A DNA stretch of 64,000 nt, from assembly GCA_045810625.1 (NCBI GenBank), contig JBJMVQ010000049.1:1-64000 (forward strand). The letters run 5' to 3'. Positions within the stretch are counted from its first letter, which is position 1, and the number at the start of each line of letters is the position of its first letter. Positions 45,778 to 54,522 of the stretch are shown here, piece by piece. The DNA comes from JACQFZ01 sp045810625. Its GTDB lineage: Bacteria > Pseudomonadota > Gammaproteobacteria > Acidiferrobacterales > Sulfurifustaceae. Below the pieces are notes generated by a model. That model was not told the origin of the DNA. It did no database searches and saw only the letters and a program-made list of their open reading frames with translations. A program made the translations under genes and the position numbers.

Positions 45778-45817
45778 TTTTTGTTTTCCTCTGCGTCCTC
45801 CGCGTCCTCTGCGGTTA
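45360..45817. mobile_element. 458-bp element with perfect 32-bp terminal inverted repeats carrying the GxxExxY gene
   Basis: The left arm (45360-45391) and right arm (45786-45817) are identical over 32 bp in inverted orientation (TAACCGCAGAGGACGC...GAGGAA). They match the arm family found at seven other loci in the window. No clear target-site duplication is visible. The element sits between two minus-strand genes, provides the TAA stop (45815-45817) of the upstream sulfhydrylase, and continues directly into the hydrolase gene. Mobility is inferred, not shown. Confidence 0.7.
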
Positions 45818-47110
45818 GGCTTTCTGCGCCGCGCGCAGCCCGCGCGCGAGATCTTCGATCAGATCGTCGGCGTCCTCGAGTCCCACCGAGAGGCGAATCG
45901 TGCCGGGCCCGATGCCCGCCTGTGCGAGCGCCTCGTCGCTCATGCGAAAGTGCGTCGTGCTCGCCGGATGAATCACGAGCGAGCGCGCGTCGCCGACGTT
46001 GGCGAGGTGCGAAAATATTTTCAACGACTCGATGAAGCGCCGCCCGGCGGCGCGATCGCCCTTGAGATTGAAGCTGAACACCGCGCCGCAACCGCGCGGC
46101 AGCAGCTTTTTCGCGAGCTGATAGTCCGGGTGCGAGGGCAGCTCCGGATAGGCGATCGATTCGACGCCCGCCTGCTTGCCGAGAAAGTCGACGATCTTGC
46201 GCGTGTTCTCGACGTGACGCTGCATGCGCAGCGGCAGCGTTTCGACGCCCTGCAAAATTTGAAACGCCGTCGCCGGGCTCATGCAGGCGCCGAAATCGCG
46301 CAAGCCCTCGCGCCGCGCGCGCAGCAGAAACGCGCCGACGGTCGATTCCTCTTGGAAGTCCATGCCGTGGAAACCCGCGTACGGTTCCGTCAGCTCCGGA
46401 AATTTGCCGGACGCTTCCCAGTCGAACGTCCCGCCGTCGACGAGCACGCCGCCGATGGCGACGCCGTGGCCGCCGAGAAACTTGGTCGCCGAGTGATAAA
46501 CGAGATCGGCGCCGTGATCGAACGGTCGCAGCAGGTACGGCGTCGTGAACGTGGAATCGACGAGCAGCGGCAGCTTGGCGTCGTGCGCGATGGCGGCGAC
46601 GGACGCGATGTCGAGCACGTCGAGACCCGGGTTGCCGAGTGTCTCACCGAAGAGGAGTTTGGTGTTCGGCCGAATCGCCCGTTTCCAGGCATCGAGGTCG
46701 CGCGGATTCACGAACGTCGTTTCGATGCCGAAGCGCGGCAGCGTGTAGGAGAGCAGATTGTGCGAGCCGCCGTAGAGCGCGCGTGACGCGACGATGTGCG
46801 AACCCGCGCCCGCGATCGTCGCGATCGCGAGATGCAGCGCCGCCTGGCCGCTTGCCGTGGCAATGGCGCCGACGCCGCCTTCGAGCGCGGCCACGCGTTC
46901 TTCGAGCACCGCGTTCGTCGGGTTGGAGATGCGCGAATACACGTGGCCGGCGCGCTCCATATTAAAGAGCGCCGCGGCGTGGTCGGCGTCGCGAAAGACG
47001 AACGACGTCGTGAAGTAGATCGGCGTCGCGCGCGCGCCGGTCACCGGGTCGGGGCGCTGCCCGGCGTGCAGGCTGAGCGTGTCGAACTGGAAGTAGCGGG
47101 GTGCGGCCAT
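45815..47110 (-). CDS. O-acetylhomoserine aminocarboxypropyltransferase/cysteine synthase family (MetY type)
   Basis: The 431-residue PLP enzyme has the Cys/Met-metabolism fold. The PLP-binding lysine lies in YHSATKFLGGHGVAIGG (about 207-223), and landmarks include TLHAGQRPDPVTGARATPIYFTTSFVF, SGQAALHLA and GETLGNPGLDVLDI. It would make homocysteine from O-acetylhomoserine and sulfide. Its TAA stop is the last 3 nt of the adjacent repeat element. Confidence 0.93.
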   Translation of the reverse strand: MAAPRYFQFDTLSLHAGQRPDPVTGARATPIYFTTSFVFRDADHAAALFNMERAGHVYSRISNPTNAVLEERVAALEGGVGAIATASGQAALHLAIATIAGAGSHIVASRALYGGSHNLLSYTLPRFGIETTFVNPRDLDAWKRAIRPNTKLLFGETLGNPGLDVLDIASVAAIAHDAKLPLLVDSTFTTPYLLRPFDHGADLVYHSATKFLGGHGVAIGGVLVDGGTFDWEASGKFPELTEPYAGFHGMDFQEESTVGAFLLRARREGLRDFGACMSPATAFQILQGVETLPLRMQRHVENTRKIVDFLGKQAGVESIAYPELPSHPDYQLAKKLLPRGCGAVFSFNLKGDRAAGRRFIESLKIFSHLANVGDARSLVIHPASTTHFRMSDEALAQAGIGPGTIRLSVGLEDADDLIEDLARGLRAAQKA

Positions 47111-47214
47111 GGATGTCCTCCTGCGAGTCCGGTGATTCTACCAAGAGAACTCGCCGGGCCGTTGCGTCGAGACCGCCCGCCAACCTCCGCGCTTACCGCG
47201 CGCTACGATCTCGG

Positions 47215-48066
47215 CTACACGTCGAGGCGATACGCATTCCCGTCACGCACGACACGTCCCGCAGTCGGGCCCGAGAAATGTGTGCCGATGACGAGTGTCG
47301 GCCGACCGGCGAGCGCGTCGAACATGTTGCGCCGGGTTTGTGTCGACTGCGCCGCGTCGTAGTCGGCCGCCGACGCCCAGTCGGGCCGCGCGAACTGGCA
47401 CGGATGATGGATGAAATCTCCGGTGATCAATGCTTCTTCGCCGCGCGATGAGATGCGCACGCTGACGTGGCCCGGGGTGTGGCCGAGCGTCGGGACCAGG
47501 CTCACCTCGTCGCACAAGCGATGATTCGTGTCGACGAGATCGACGAGGCCGGCATCGAACACCGGTTGCACGGAGTCGGTCATCACGGTTTGCTGCGCGG
47601 CGTCGTCCTTTTCCGCCCGCCAATACTCGAACTCGGTGCGGCCCAGGAGATAGCGCGCGTTCGGAAACGTCGGCGCCCAGCGCCCGTCGACGAGCATCGT
47701 ATTCCAGCCGACGTGATCGACGTGCAGGTGTGTGCACACCACGGTGTCGATCGTCTCGCGCGGGAAACCGGCAGCGGCGAGATCGCGCAGGAACGGCCCT
47801 TGGCGCATCGACCAGACGGGAACGTTGCGCGGCTTGTCGTTGCCGAGGCAGGTATCGACCACGATGCGCCGGCCGGACGCTTCGATCACGAGCGCATGGA
47901 TGCTCATCTTCAGTCGGCCTTCTTCGTCCGCGAAATGCGGATAGAGCCACGGAATCGCTTTCGCCGCCTCGCGCGTCGCTTGCGGCAGTATGAACCGCGT
48001 GCCGCCGGCGATGTCGAGCTCGACGACCTTAGTGACCGTCACATCTCCGATACGCCATTTGAGCAT
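47215..48066 (-). CDS. Metallo-beta-lactamase-fold hydrolase
   Basis: The 283-residue protein has CTHLHVDHVGWN (HxHxDH), GHTPGHVSVRI (His), GDFIHHPCQ (Asp-His) and a C-terminal GTHFSGPTAG (His), a complete dinuclear metal site. It resembles AttM/AHL-lactonase- and methyl parathion hydrolase-like enzymes. It is cytoplasmic, unlike the exported MBL protein at 7882-8745. Substrate unknown. Confidence 0.9.
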   Translation of the reverse strand: MLKWRIGDVTVTKVVELDIAGGTRFILPQATREAAKAIPWLYPHFADEEGRLKMSIHALVIEASGRRIVVDTCLGNDKPRNVPVWSMRQGPFLRDLAAAGFPRETIDTVVCTHLHVDHVGWNTMLVDGRWAPTFPNARYLLGRTEFEYWRAEKDDAAQQTVMTDSVQPVFDAGLVDLVDTNHRLCDEVSLVPTLGHTPGHVSVRISSRGEEALITGDFIHHPCQFARPDWASAADYDAAQSTQTRRNMFDALAGRPTLVIGTHFSGPTAGRVVRDGNAYRLDV

Positions 48067-48120
48067 TGTTCGATCCCTGTTTGTGCGTTAATGCGTTGAG
48101 TGTCGCTCCGCGGTCGCCAG

Positions 48121-48690
48121 TCACTCGACATCGGGCAGATGCGCGTGGACGTCATCCACGGTCTTGTTTTCCGTGAGCGCCCGGATGACCGACGGCAGCG
48201 GTGCGTGCCGGATGCCGGGCAGGTCCTGCTCGCCGGCGTTCAAAATCGGAAACGCCAGCTTCTCGATCGGTGGCGTGAACTCCGCCGCCACGCCGGGTTT
48301 GTTGCCGCGCGAATCGATGCGGTACCAGCCGAAACGTTTGAGGTACACGGCGTTCAAGCCGTGCAGGCTGAACGGCGGTCCTATTTCCTCCACCGCGAGC
48401 CGCTGATAGCACAACCCGGCCGGAATGCCGTTCGCGCGCAGCAGCGCGGCGAGAAGATGGCTCTTCGCGTAGCACCATCCGGTGCCGGAGCGCAGGACGT
48501 CGGAAGCCTTGCATGTCACGGGATTCCGGCGGTAATCCCAGCTGTGCTGAATTTCGTCGCGTACGAATTCGAAACAGCGCTTCGCGATGTCTTCGTCGCA
48601 AGCGCATCCCTCCGCCAGCTCGCGCGCCTTGGCGGCGACGGCCGGGTGCGTCGAATCGATGTACTCGCTGCTTTCTAAGTATTGTTCCAT
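48121..48690 (-). CDS. Transglutaminase-like cysteine protease-fold protein
   Basis: The 189-residue protein has the transglutaminase core: Cys in SGTGWCYAKSHLLAALLRANGIPAGLCYQ, His in FSLHGLNAVYL and Asp in WYRIDSRGNK. Such standalone bacterial proteins probably act as peptidases or amidases. It is separated from the MBL gene by about 50 nt. Confidence 0.88.
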   Translation of the reverse strand: MEQYLESSEYIDSTHPAVAAKARELAEGCACDEDIAKRCFEFVRDEIQHSWDYRRNPVTCKASDVLRSGTGWCYAKSHLLAALLRANGIPAGLCYQRLAVEEIGPPFSLHGLNAVYLKRFGWYRIDSRGNKPGVAAEFTPPIEKLAFPILNAGEQDLPGIRHAPLPSVIRALTENKTVDDVHAHLPDVE

Positions 48691-48702
48691 CGCTTACTCG
48701 GG

Positions 48703-49545
48703 TTAGCGCACCGGCAATGTCAATAACATAACGCCGAAAGCGACGGCGCACGAGGCGGTGAGGCGCTGCAGGCCGAACGCTTCGCGTAGCTTATACGTTC
48801 CGATGAGCGCGGCGAAGACGACGCTCGTTTCCCGCAGCGCGGCCACGGGCGCGATCGGGAGGTAGACCATGGCCCACAGGGCGATCACGTACCCGCTCAC
48901 CGATAGCACACCGGCGGTGAGGCCTTGCCGCCAGCATGCGCGCACGAACGGCCGAATCGTCGCGCCCCGGCAAGTGAGCGCAACGAGCACCATTCCGATG
49001 CCCGTCGCAATTTCCAGCCAACCGGCGTAGGCGAGGGGCGATTCCGACAGGCGCACGCCGACGCCGCTCAGCGACGTGTAGCCCGCGATCGCGGCGCCGG
49101 TCGCGAGCGCATACGGAACCGCGCCGCCGCGCGGCGGACCGTGCCGGAACGCCAACGATAAGATCCCGATCGATACCAGCAACACCGCGGTGACTTTCCA
49201 CGGACCGAGCTGCTCGCCGACAAAAAGCGCCGCCAGCGCGGCGACGATCAACGGAGCCGTGCCACGTGCCAGCGGATACACGAGATTCAGATCGCCCACG
49301 CGGTACGCCTGGAGCAAGAAGCCATAGTAGGCGTAATGCACCGCCGCCGCGGCGAGCAGATACGGCCAGCTCTCTGTATGGGGCAAAGGTGTGAACGTGA
49401 CAACGACGACGCCAAACAGCATGCCCACGCTGCGGATCGCGGCGATCATCAGCAGGCGGTCATGGCTCGCCTTGACCATTGCGTTCCAGATTGCATGTGC
49501 GAGTGCGGCGAGGAGGACGAGCGTGTAGAGCAATTCGATGCGCAT
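48703..49545 (-). CDS. EamA/DMT family transporter
   Basis: The 280-residue protein has about ten TM helices in two EamA repeats: LAALAHAIWNAMVKAS at the start, then VYPLARGTAPLIVAALAALFVGEQLGPWK and ALRETSVVFAALIGTYKLREAFG at the matching positions. It is a drug/metabolite exporter, substrate unknown. It lies 12 nt upstream of the transglutaminase-like gene on the same strand. Confidence 0.9.
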   Translation of the reverse strand: MRIELLYTLVLLAALAHAIWNAMVKASHDRLLMIAAIRSVGMLFGVVVVTFTPLPHTESWPYLLAAAAVHYAYYGFLLQAYRVGDLNLVYPLARGTAPLIVAALAALFVGEQLGPWKVTAVLLVSIGILSLAFRHGPPRGGAVPYALATGAAIAGYTSLSGVGVRLSESPLAYAGWLEIATGIGMVLVALTCRGATIRPFVRACWRQGLTAGVLSVSGYVIALWAMVYLPIAPVAALRETSVVFAALIGTYKLREAFGLQRLTASCAVAFGVMLLTLPVR

Positions 49546-49597
49546 TGGCGATCAGCCGGATATGGCGCCGCGGATGATCTTGGCGTCGACGCGTGCG

Positions 49598-50050
49598 CTA
49601 CAACCACCGCCGCACGGTCTGCTTGTACTGGCGGTACGCTTCGCCGAATCGTGCTTCAAGCGCTCGTTCTTCCGGAACAATTTGAAAACGGTTCAGGTAG
49701 CCGAGGAAAACTACCACCCCAAGCAGAGACAAGACATTCGATAGAAAAATTCCCCAGCCGACCAGCACGAGCGCGAGGCCGAGATACATCGGATTGCGCG
49801 TGATGCGGTAAATGCCGCCGGTGACGAGGGCGGTGGTGCGCTCGGGATGCCTCGGGTCTTTGGTCGTATCGACGCGATGGAATGCCCGCGCGCCGCTCAC
49901 GCTCACTGCGATACCGGCGATCATGAGCACGATCCCGACCGCGCCGGCCCCCGGCGCGACAAAGGCGAGGTTTGGCGCGTAGCGCGCGGCGAGCCACATC
50001 AGGACGCCGGCGATGACGAGCAGGATCGGCGGCGGGATTTTCAGCTCCAT
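49598..50050 (-). CDS. Isoprenylcysteine carboxyl methyltransferase-family membrane protein
   Basis: The 150-residue protein has four predicted TM segments and the ICMT/PEMT-type SAM-binding pattern LVTGGIYRITRNPMYLGLALVLVGWGIFL (about 81-110), ending EERALEARFGEAYRQYKQTVRRWL. It probably methylates a lipid or small molecule at the membrane. Confidence 0.9.
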   Translation of the reverse strand: MELKIPPPILLVIAGVLMWLAARYAPNLAFVAPGAGAVGIVLMIAGIAVSVSGARAFHRVDTTKDPRHPERTTALVTGGIYRITRNPMYLGLALVLVGWGIFLSNVLSLLGVVVFLGYLNRFQIVPEERALEARFGEAYRQYKQTVRRWL

Positions 50051-50064
50051 GCGCGACTCTCGAA

Positions 50065-51255
50065 CTACCAGGCGAGTTCCAGGATTTCTCTCACGTCCGC
50101 GGCACTCTTGATCGGCCGCGGGTTCATGCGTACGGGCGGATAGGTGAGCGCGCGCTCGGCGATCTCATCGAGGTTCTCGCGGCGGATGTGGACGGCGCGC
50201 AAAGACCCGGGCTGATCCAGGCGGGCGACGAGCTCGGCGACGAGATCGGCCGCCGGCCGTCCGGGTGCGCCCATCGCTTCCGCCAGCGCGCGCTGGCGTT
50301 CGCCGTTCACGGCCGCGTTCCAGCGCAGCACCGCGGGGAGCATGACGCACGATGTGTGGCCGTGCGCGACGCCGTATGTCGCACCGAGCACGTAGCCGAT
50401 GCCGTGGCTCGCGCCGGAGCCTGCTCCGGCCGCGGCGGCCGCGATCGCCTGCCACATGCCGAACTGCGCATCGAGCCTCGCCTTCAGATCGCGCGTATCG
50501 GATTTGATTTTCGGCAGGGCGTCCGCGAGCAAGCGCAGTCCCTGGAGCGAGAGCGCTTCGGTCGCGGGGTTGGCGAGCGGCGAACAGTAGGATTCGACCG
50601 CGTGGTCGACCGCGCGAATGCCGGTGCAGTAAAGGAGCCAATCGGGCGTATCGAGCGTCGCCGCTGGATCGAGCACCACCGAGCGCGGCACGAACAGACG
50701 ATGCATGAATGCCTGTTTGGTGTTGCTGAGCGTGTCGGTGACGCCGGCGTTCGGCGTGAACTCGGAGGCGGAAAGCGTCGTCGAGACCGCGATCATGCGG
50801 ATGGGGTCGGCCGGTGCGTCGATCTTGCGCGCGACGTCGGCGCGCGCATTCGACAGATACGGCTCCATCGACTGCGGGCTGTCGAGGCCGAGCCACAGGC
50901 ACATCTGCACGGCTTTCGTGGCGTCGATCACGGAGCCGCCGCCGACTGCCACCAGCAGATCGGCGCCGGCGGCGCGCGCCGCCGCGGCCGCTGCGATCAC
51001 GTCTTCGCGCGGGCTGTGCGCGCGGATTTCGGCGTACGTCCCGACGTGACGCGCGCCGAGCGCGGCGACGATCCGTTGCACCGGACCGTCGGCGAGGCGG
51101 GCGAGCGATCGCGTAGAGGTGACGAAGACGCGCTTCGCGCCGTAGCGTTTCGCCTCGGCGTCGACGGCGGCGCCCGCCGGCTGCCCGAATACGATGCGCT
51201 CTTGCGCCTGAATGATGAAATTGCCGGCCGGAAGATCAGGGTAACGCTCGCTCAT
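50065..51255 (-). CDS. Iron-containing alcohol dehydrogenase (maleylacetate reductase-like)
   Basis: The 396-residue group III alcohol dehydrogenase has the NAD loop VAVGGGSVIDATKAV (about 100-115), metal ligands in RAVDHAVESYCSPLANP and SHGIGYVLGATYGVAHGHTSCVMLP, and a C-terminus near normal length. It may act on an aromatic-breakdown intermediate or an aldehyde. It lies 14 nt upstream of the methyltransferase and 31 nt downstream of a crotonase, suggesting one transcript. Confidence 0.9.
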   Translation of the reverse strand: MSERYPDLPAGNFIIQAQERIVFGQPAGAAVDAEAKRYGAKRVFVTSTRSLARLADGPVQRIVAALGARHVGTYAEIRAHSPREDVIAAAAAARAAGADLLVAVGGGSVIDATKAVQMCLWLGLDSPQSMEPYLSNARADVARKIDAPADPIRMIAVSTTLSASEFTPNAGVTDTLSNTKQAFMHRLFVPRSVVLDPAATLDTPDWLLYCTGIRAVDHAVESYCSPLANPATEALSLQGLRLLADALPKIKSDTRDLKARLDAQFGMWQAIAAAAAGAGSGASHGIGYVLGATYGVAHGHTSCVMLPAVLRWNAAVNGERQRALAEAMGAPGRPAADLVAELVARLDQPGSLRAVHIRRENLDEIAERALTYPPVRMNPRPIKSAADVREILELAW

Positions 51256-51286
51256 AAGTCGTCCTCTGCGACACCGGCGCCGCGTG

Positions 51287-52072
51287 TTAGCGCGCGCCGA
51301 ATCGCGGTTTACGTTTTTCCGCGAACGCGGTAAGGCCCTCTTTGCCTTCCGGATGCTCGGCGCACGCCGAGAGCGCCGCGCGCTCGCGTTCCATATGCGT
51401 TTCGAACGAGCTGTCGAACGAATCGAGCAGCAGCTGCTTCGACAGGCCGAACGAATGCAGCGACTTGTCCGCCAGCTCGCGCGCCATGTCCATCGCCGCC
51501 GAGAGCGCCGTGCCGTCCTTCACTACCTTGGTCGCGAGCCCCCACGCCAGCGCCTGTTGCGCAGAAATGGACGGATCGAACGCGGCGATTTCGAGCGCGC
51601 GCGCGAAACCGACCAGCCGCGGCAGCGTGAAGCTGCCGCCGCCGTCCATCGACAGCCCGCTCGACGTGTACGCTTGCTTGAGCACGGCCGACTCGGCGAT
51701 CACGCGAAAGTCGCAGGCGAGCGCGAGCGAAAAGCCGCCGCCCGCCGCCGGTCCGTTGACCGCCGCGATGACCGGTTTCGCCATGCGCCGGATGTCGGTG
51801 ACCGCGAGATGGAAGCGCCCCGCGAGCTCGTGAAACCCGGCCGCCGGGCCGTGCGGATATGACAGAGCCCATTTGAGATCGCCGCCGGCGCAAAACGCTT
51901 TGCCTTCGCCGGAGATGACGATTGCGCGCACGTTCTTGTCGGCCGCGAGCGAAACGATGCCCGCCATGAAGCGATCCATCAGGTCCATATCGAAGGCATT
52001 GAACGCCGCCGGCCGGTTCAATAGGACGGTCGCAATCGCCCCTTCGGTCTTCACCATTACGGAATCAGTCAT
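51287..52072 (-). CDS. Enoyl-CoA hydratase/isomerase family protein
   Basis: The 261-residue crotonase has AFCAGGDLKWALSYPHG (about 60-76) and VNGPAAGGGFSLALACDFRVIAES (about 102-125) for the oxyanion hole. Residues SSGLSMDGGGSFTLPRLVGFARALE replace the usual hydratase glutamates, so it may be an isomerase or a different crotonase. It likely starts a minus-strand transcript with the iron dehydrogenase. Confidence 0.9.
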   Translation of the reverse strand: MTDSVMVKTEGAIATVLLNRPAAFNAFDMDLMDRFMAGIVSLAADKNVRAIVISGEGKAFCAGGDLKWALSYPHGPAAGFHELAGRFHLAVTDIRRMAKPVIAAVNGPAAGGGFSLALACDFRVIAESAVLKQAYTSSGLSMDGGGSFTLPRLVGFARALEIAAFDPSISAQQALAWGLATKVVKDGTALSAAMDMARELADKSLHSFGLSKQLLLDSFDSSFETHMERERAALSACAEHPEGKEGLTAFAEKRKPRFGAR

Positions 52073-52118
52073 GATCGGCTCCTATGCCATCTAAAGGAAC
52101 GTCTGATTTACTATTGTC

Positions 52119-52204
52119 TAACCGCAAAGCACACGCCAAGGACGCAACGGTTTTCTTGTTCGTTAAAATCTTTTCCTTTGCGTTCTCCGCGTCCTTTGCG
52201 GTTA
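52119..52204. repeat. 86-bp inverted-repeat element (short MITE-like copy)
   Basis: A left arm (52119-52150, TAACCGCAAAG...) and a right arm (52173-52204) are inverted copies with about 22 bp between them, the smallest complete pair in the window. The transcript would fold into a long hairpin and may act as a terminator. Confidence 0.88.
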
Positions 52205-52239
52205 AAGCGATATTAAGGAATGTCCTCGATGCCCGCGCG

Positions 52240-52641
52240 CTATTTTCGTCCCGGCGGCCATTCGGGAAAACTTTTGATGCCGCCTTCGAACTTCAGCCAG
52301 TCGACCTCGTGCGAGCGCCAGATGTGCGCGACCGGTTCGGCGTGCGGTGATTCGTCGAGCGTCGCGACGCGCAGGATCACTTCGTCCTCGTGATCCCATG
52401 CGGCGATCAGGTGACTCCCGCACTTCGGGCAGAAATAGCGTTTCTTGCCGGGACTCGATTCGAACGCGACGAGGCGATCTTCACCCGCGAGCCAGCGCAA
52501 GTGCTTGCGCTGCACGCGCGCCGTCGTGGTGAAAGGGGCGGCATGTGCTTTTCGGCAGGTCCGACAAGAGCAGTGCCCGATCGGACCGTCGAGCTGATCG
52601 ACTTCGTACCGCACCGTACCGCAGAGACAACTGCCTTTCAT
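52240..52641 (-). CDS. GFA family (CENP-V/GFA domain) zinc protein
   Basis: The 133-residue GFA protein has cysteines in KGSCLCGTVRYEV, HCSCRTCRKAHAAPF and YFCPKCGSHLIAAW. It lies just downstream of the short repeat element. It is third of five GFA genes and more like the 54.1-54.9 kb pair (CRKAHAAPF/CRKATG) than the first two. Confidence 0.9.
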   Translation of the reverse strand: MKGSCLCGTVRYEVDQLDGPIGHCSCRTCRKAHAAPFTTTARVQRKHLRWLAGEDRLVAFESSPGKKRYFCPKCGSHLIAAWDHEDEVILRVATLDESPHAEPVAHIWRSHEVDWLKFEGGIKSFPEWPPGRK

Positions 52642-52770
52642 GGCTTCATTCCTCGCTCTTGCTCTTGGTTAGTTCCGGCGTGCGTCGGCTCGCAATGAAT
52701 TTGCTCTTGCGATTTCTTCCGCGGTCACGCGATCACGTCGCACGCCGTTGGTGATCGCTGCTGTCTCGCG

Positions 52771-53982
52771 TCAGTCGGTACTCGGGGTCGCGGCATAAAG
52801 TCTGCGCTCGACCGGAAGCATCAACAGCAAGAGCAATCCGGCACCGGCCCAAACCGCCGTCGGCGCCCAACTGAGCAGCGCCGCGAACGTGGGATCTTTG
52901 TTGAATCCGGCGGCGGCGATCGCGATGCGTGCGAATGCCGCGAGTGCAAGCAGCGCGAACAAGCCGCCGGTCACTTTGCCTTCGCGTCCGGTGTGTCCCA
53001 CGGCAAGCGCCGCGGTCATCGCGCTCATCAGCACCGTGCCCCATGCGCCGCCTGCGATGAATTGCAGCGTTATCAGCACGCCGAGACTGCCGGCGTGCTG
53101 CGCGAGTAGCGCCGCGAGCGCCGCGATCAGACCGCCCACCCCCATCACTGCGAGTCCGCCGTAACGGCGGGTCGCGAGACTGGCCGGCAGCATGAGGAGA
53201 TTGAAGCCGACCATGAAAACGGGCAGCAGATAGGGGAGGTCCCCGGGCGCGGCGTAACGCAAATACAGCGGGGCGCTGTTGAGCGAGACATGGACCTGGT
53301 AGCCGCCGGCGAGCAGCGCGACCGCGACCAGAAATCCGGCCGCGATGCCGGCGGGCTTGCCGCCGGCCGGCGCGCCGCTCGTGGAGACCGTCGGTGCGGC
53401 GCGCGCGAGGGTGCGTTCGGCCCAGAGGATACCGAGCGTCGCGGCAGCGAGCGCGACGCTCGAGAGCACGAACGGCAGACGCGGGTCGGTGTTACGCAGC
53501 GCGACGCCAAGGTACGGCGCAATCGCGCCCGCGGCGCCGAGGCCGAACAATAACAGCGCCGTGAGCCACGGCACCGCCGGCCGTGCCGCATACTTGCCGA
53601 GGAGCACGAGGGGCGGCGCGCGCAGTGCGGACGAGGTTACCGTCCATACGAGCGTCAGCGCGAAGAACAGCGCCGCCGAAGCGTGCGGTGCGGCAAACGG
53701 CAGCAGCAGGAATGCGAGACACGACAGCAGCGTCACGCCGAGAATGAAAGCGCCGAGCTTGCCGACTACACGTACCATGCGATCGGCCATGACGCCGACG
53801 CCGAGATCGGAGAACGCGAATACCACTTGATCGAGCATCAGAATCCAAGGTATCGCTTTCGCCGGAACGCCGGCTTGCGCGGCGAGCTGGGGTAGATAAA
53901 GAACGTAGAGCGTCCAGGTGCTCACGAAGAAAAACTGCACGACTGCCAGATATACGCCGACACGATGCGCCGTGCTCGTCAC
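52771..53982 (-). CDS. MFS transporter
   Basis: The 403-residue protein has about twelve TM helices and an N-terminus VGVYLAVVQFFFVSTWTLYVLYLPQLAAQAGVPAKAIPWILMLDQVVFAFSDLGVGVMADRMVR, which holds the MFS loop 2-3 motif (GVMADRMVR). It is a secondary carrier with unknown substrate. It lies between GFA genes. Confidence 0.88.
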   Translation of the reverse strand: MTSTAHRVGVYLAVVQFFFVSTWTLYVLYLPQLAAQAGVPAKAIPWILMLDQVVFAFSDLGVGVMADRMVRVVGKLGAFILGVTLLSCLAFLLLPFAAPHASAALFFALTLVWTVTSSALRAPPLVLLGKYAARPAVPWLTALLLFGLGAAGAIAPYLGVALRNTDPRLPFVLSSVALAAATLGILWAERTLARAAPTVSTSGAPAGGKPAGIAAGFLVAVALLAGGYQVHVSLNSAPLYLRYAAPGDLPYLLPVFMVGFNLLMLPASLATRRYGGLAVMGVGGLIAALAALLAQHAGSLGVLITLQFIAGGAWGTVLMSAMTAALAVGHTGREGKVTGGLFALLALAAFARIAIAAAGFNKDPTFAALLSWAPTAVWAGAGLLLLLMLPVERRLYAATPSTD

Positions 53983-54095
53983 GGTTGGCTACCCTCGGAA
54001 CGGTGCGATGGCTGCAAACCGTGCGCGATCCGGAGCGTGTCGCTCGTGCGCGCAGGCGGCGGAATGGTGGAAAGCGTTGCGGTTTTCATTGTGCT

Positions 54096-54506
54096 CTACG
54101 TTTGCGTGCGCCAGCGCTCGAACTGCGGCAGGCCGTCTGCGATCTCGACCCACGGCAGTCGCTCGGCAGTCCAAATATGAAACTCCGGCTCGAGGGCGGC
54201 CGGATTGTCCAGCGAGGCGAGCGTCACGTCGATCTCGTCCGGACGTTTCGCATTGAAATAAGTGAGCGACGTGCCGCAACTGCCGCAAAAGCCGCGCGAC
54301 ACCGGTGCTGACGAACGATATTCGTGCAGGCGGCCGCTCAACAGAGCGAATAGCGCGACCGGGAACGTGCCCCACGCCACGAACGGGGCGCCGCTGGTAC
54401 GGCGGCAACTGTTGCAATGGCAATAGCAGAGGTCGCGGGCGTCACCGGATACCCGGTAACGCACGTTGCCGCAATGACAGCCACCTTCGTACGTCAGTGT
54501 GCTCAC
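54096..54506 (-). CDS. GFA family (CENP-V/GFA domain) zinc protein
   Basis: The 136-residue GFA protein has EGGCHCGNVRYRV, CYCHCNSCRRTSGAPFVAWGTF and RGFCGSCGTSLTYFN, the full Cys set. It ends in a WVEIADGLPQFERWR tail typical of this subfamily. It is adjacent to another GFA gene (16 nt gap), and the two are probably cotranscribed. Confidence 0.9.
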   Translation of the reverse strand: MSTLTYEGGCHCGNVRYRVSGDARDLCYCHCNSCRRTSGAPFVAWGTFPVALFALLSGRLHEYRSSAPVSRGFCGSCGTSLTYFNAKRPDEIDVTLASLDNPAALEPEFHIWTAERLPWVEIADGLPQFERWRTQT

Positions 54507-54522
54507 CGGTTCTCCTGACCCG

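Noticed and set aside
45360..45817. A target-site duplication flanking the GxxExxY element
   Set aside because: Only one or two bases match across the borders, which is no better than chance.
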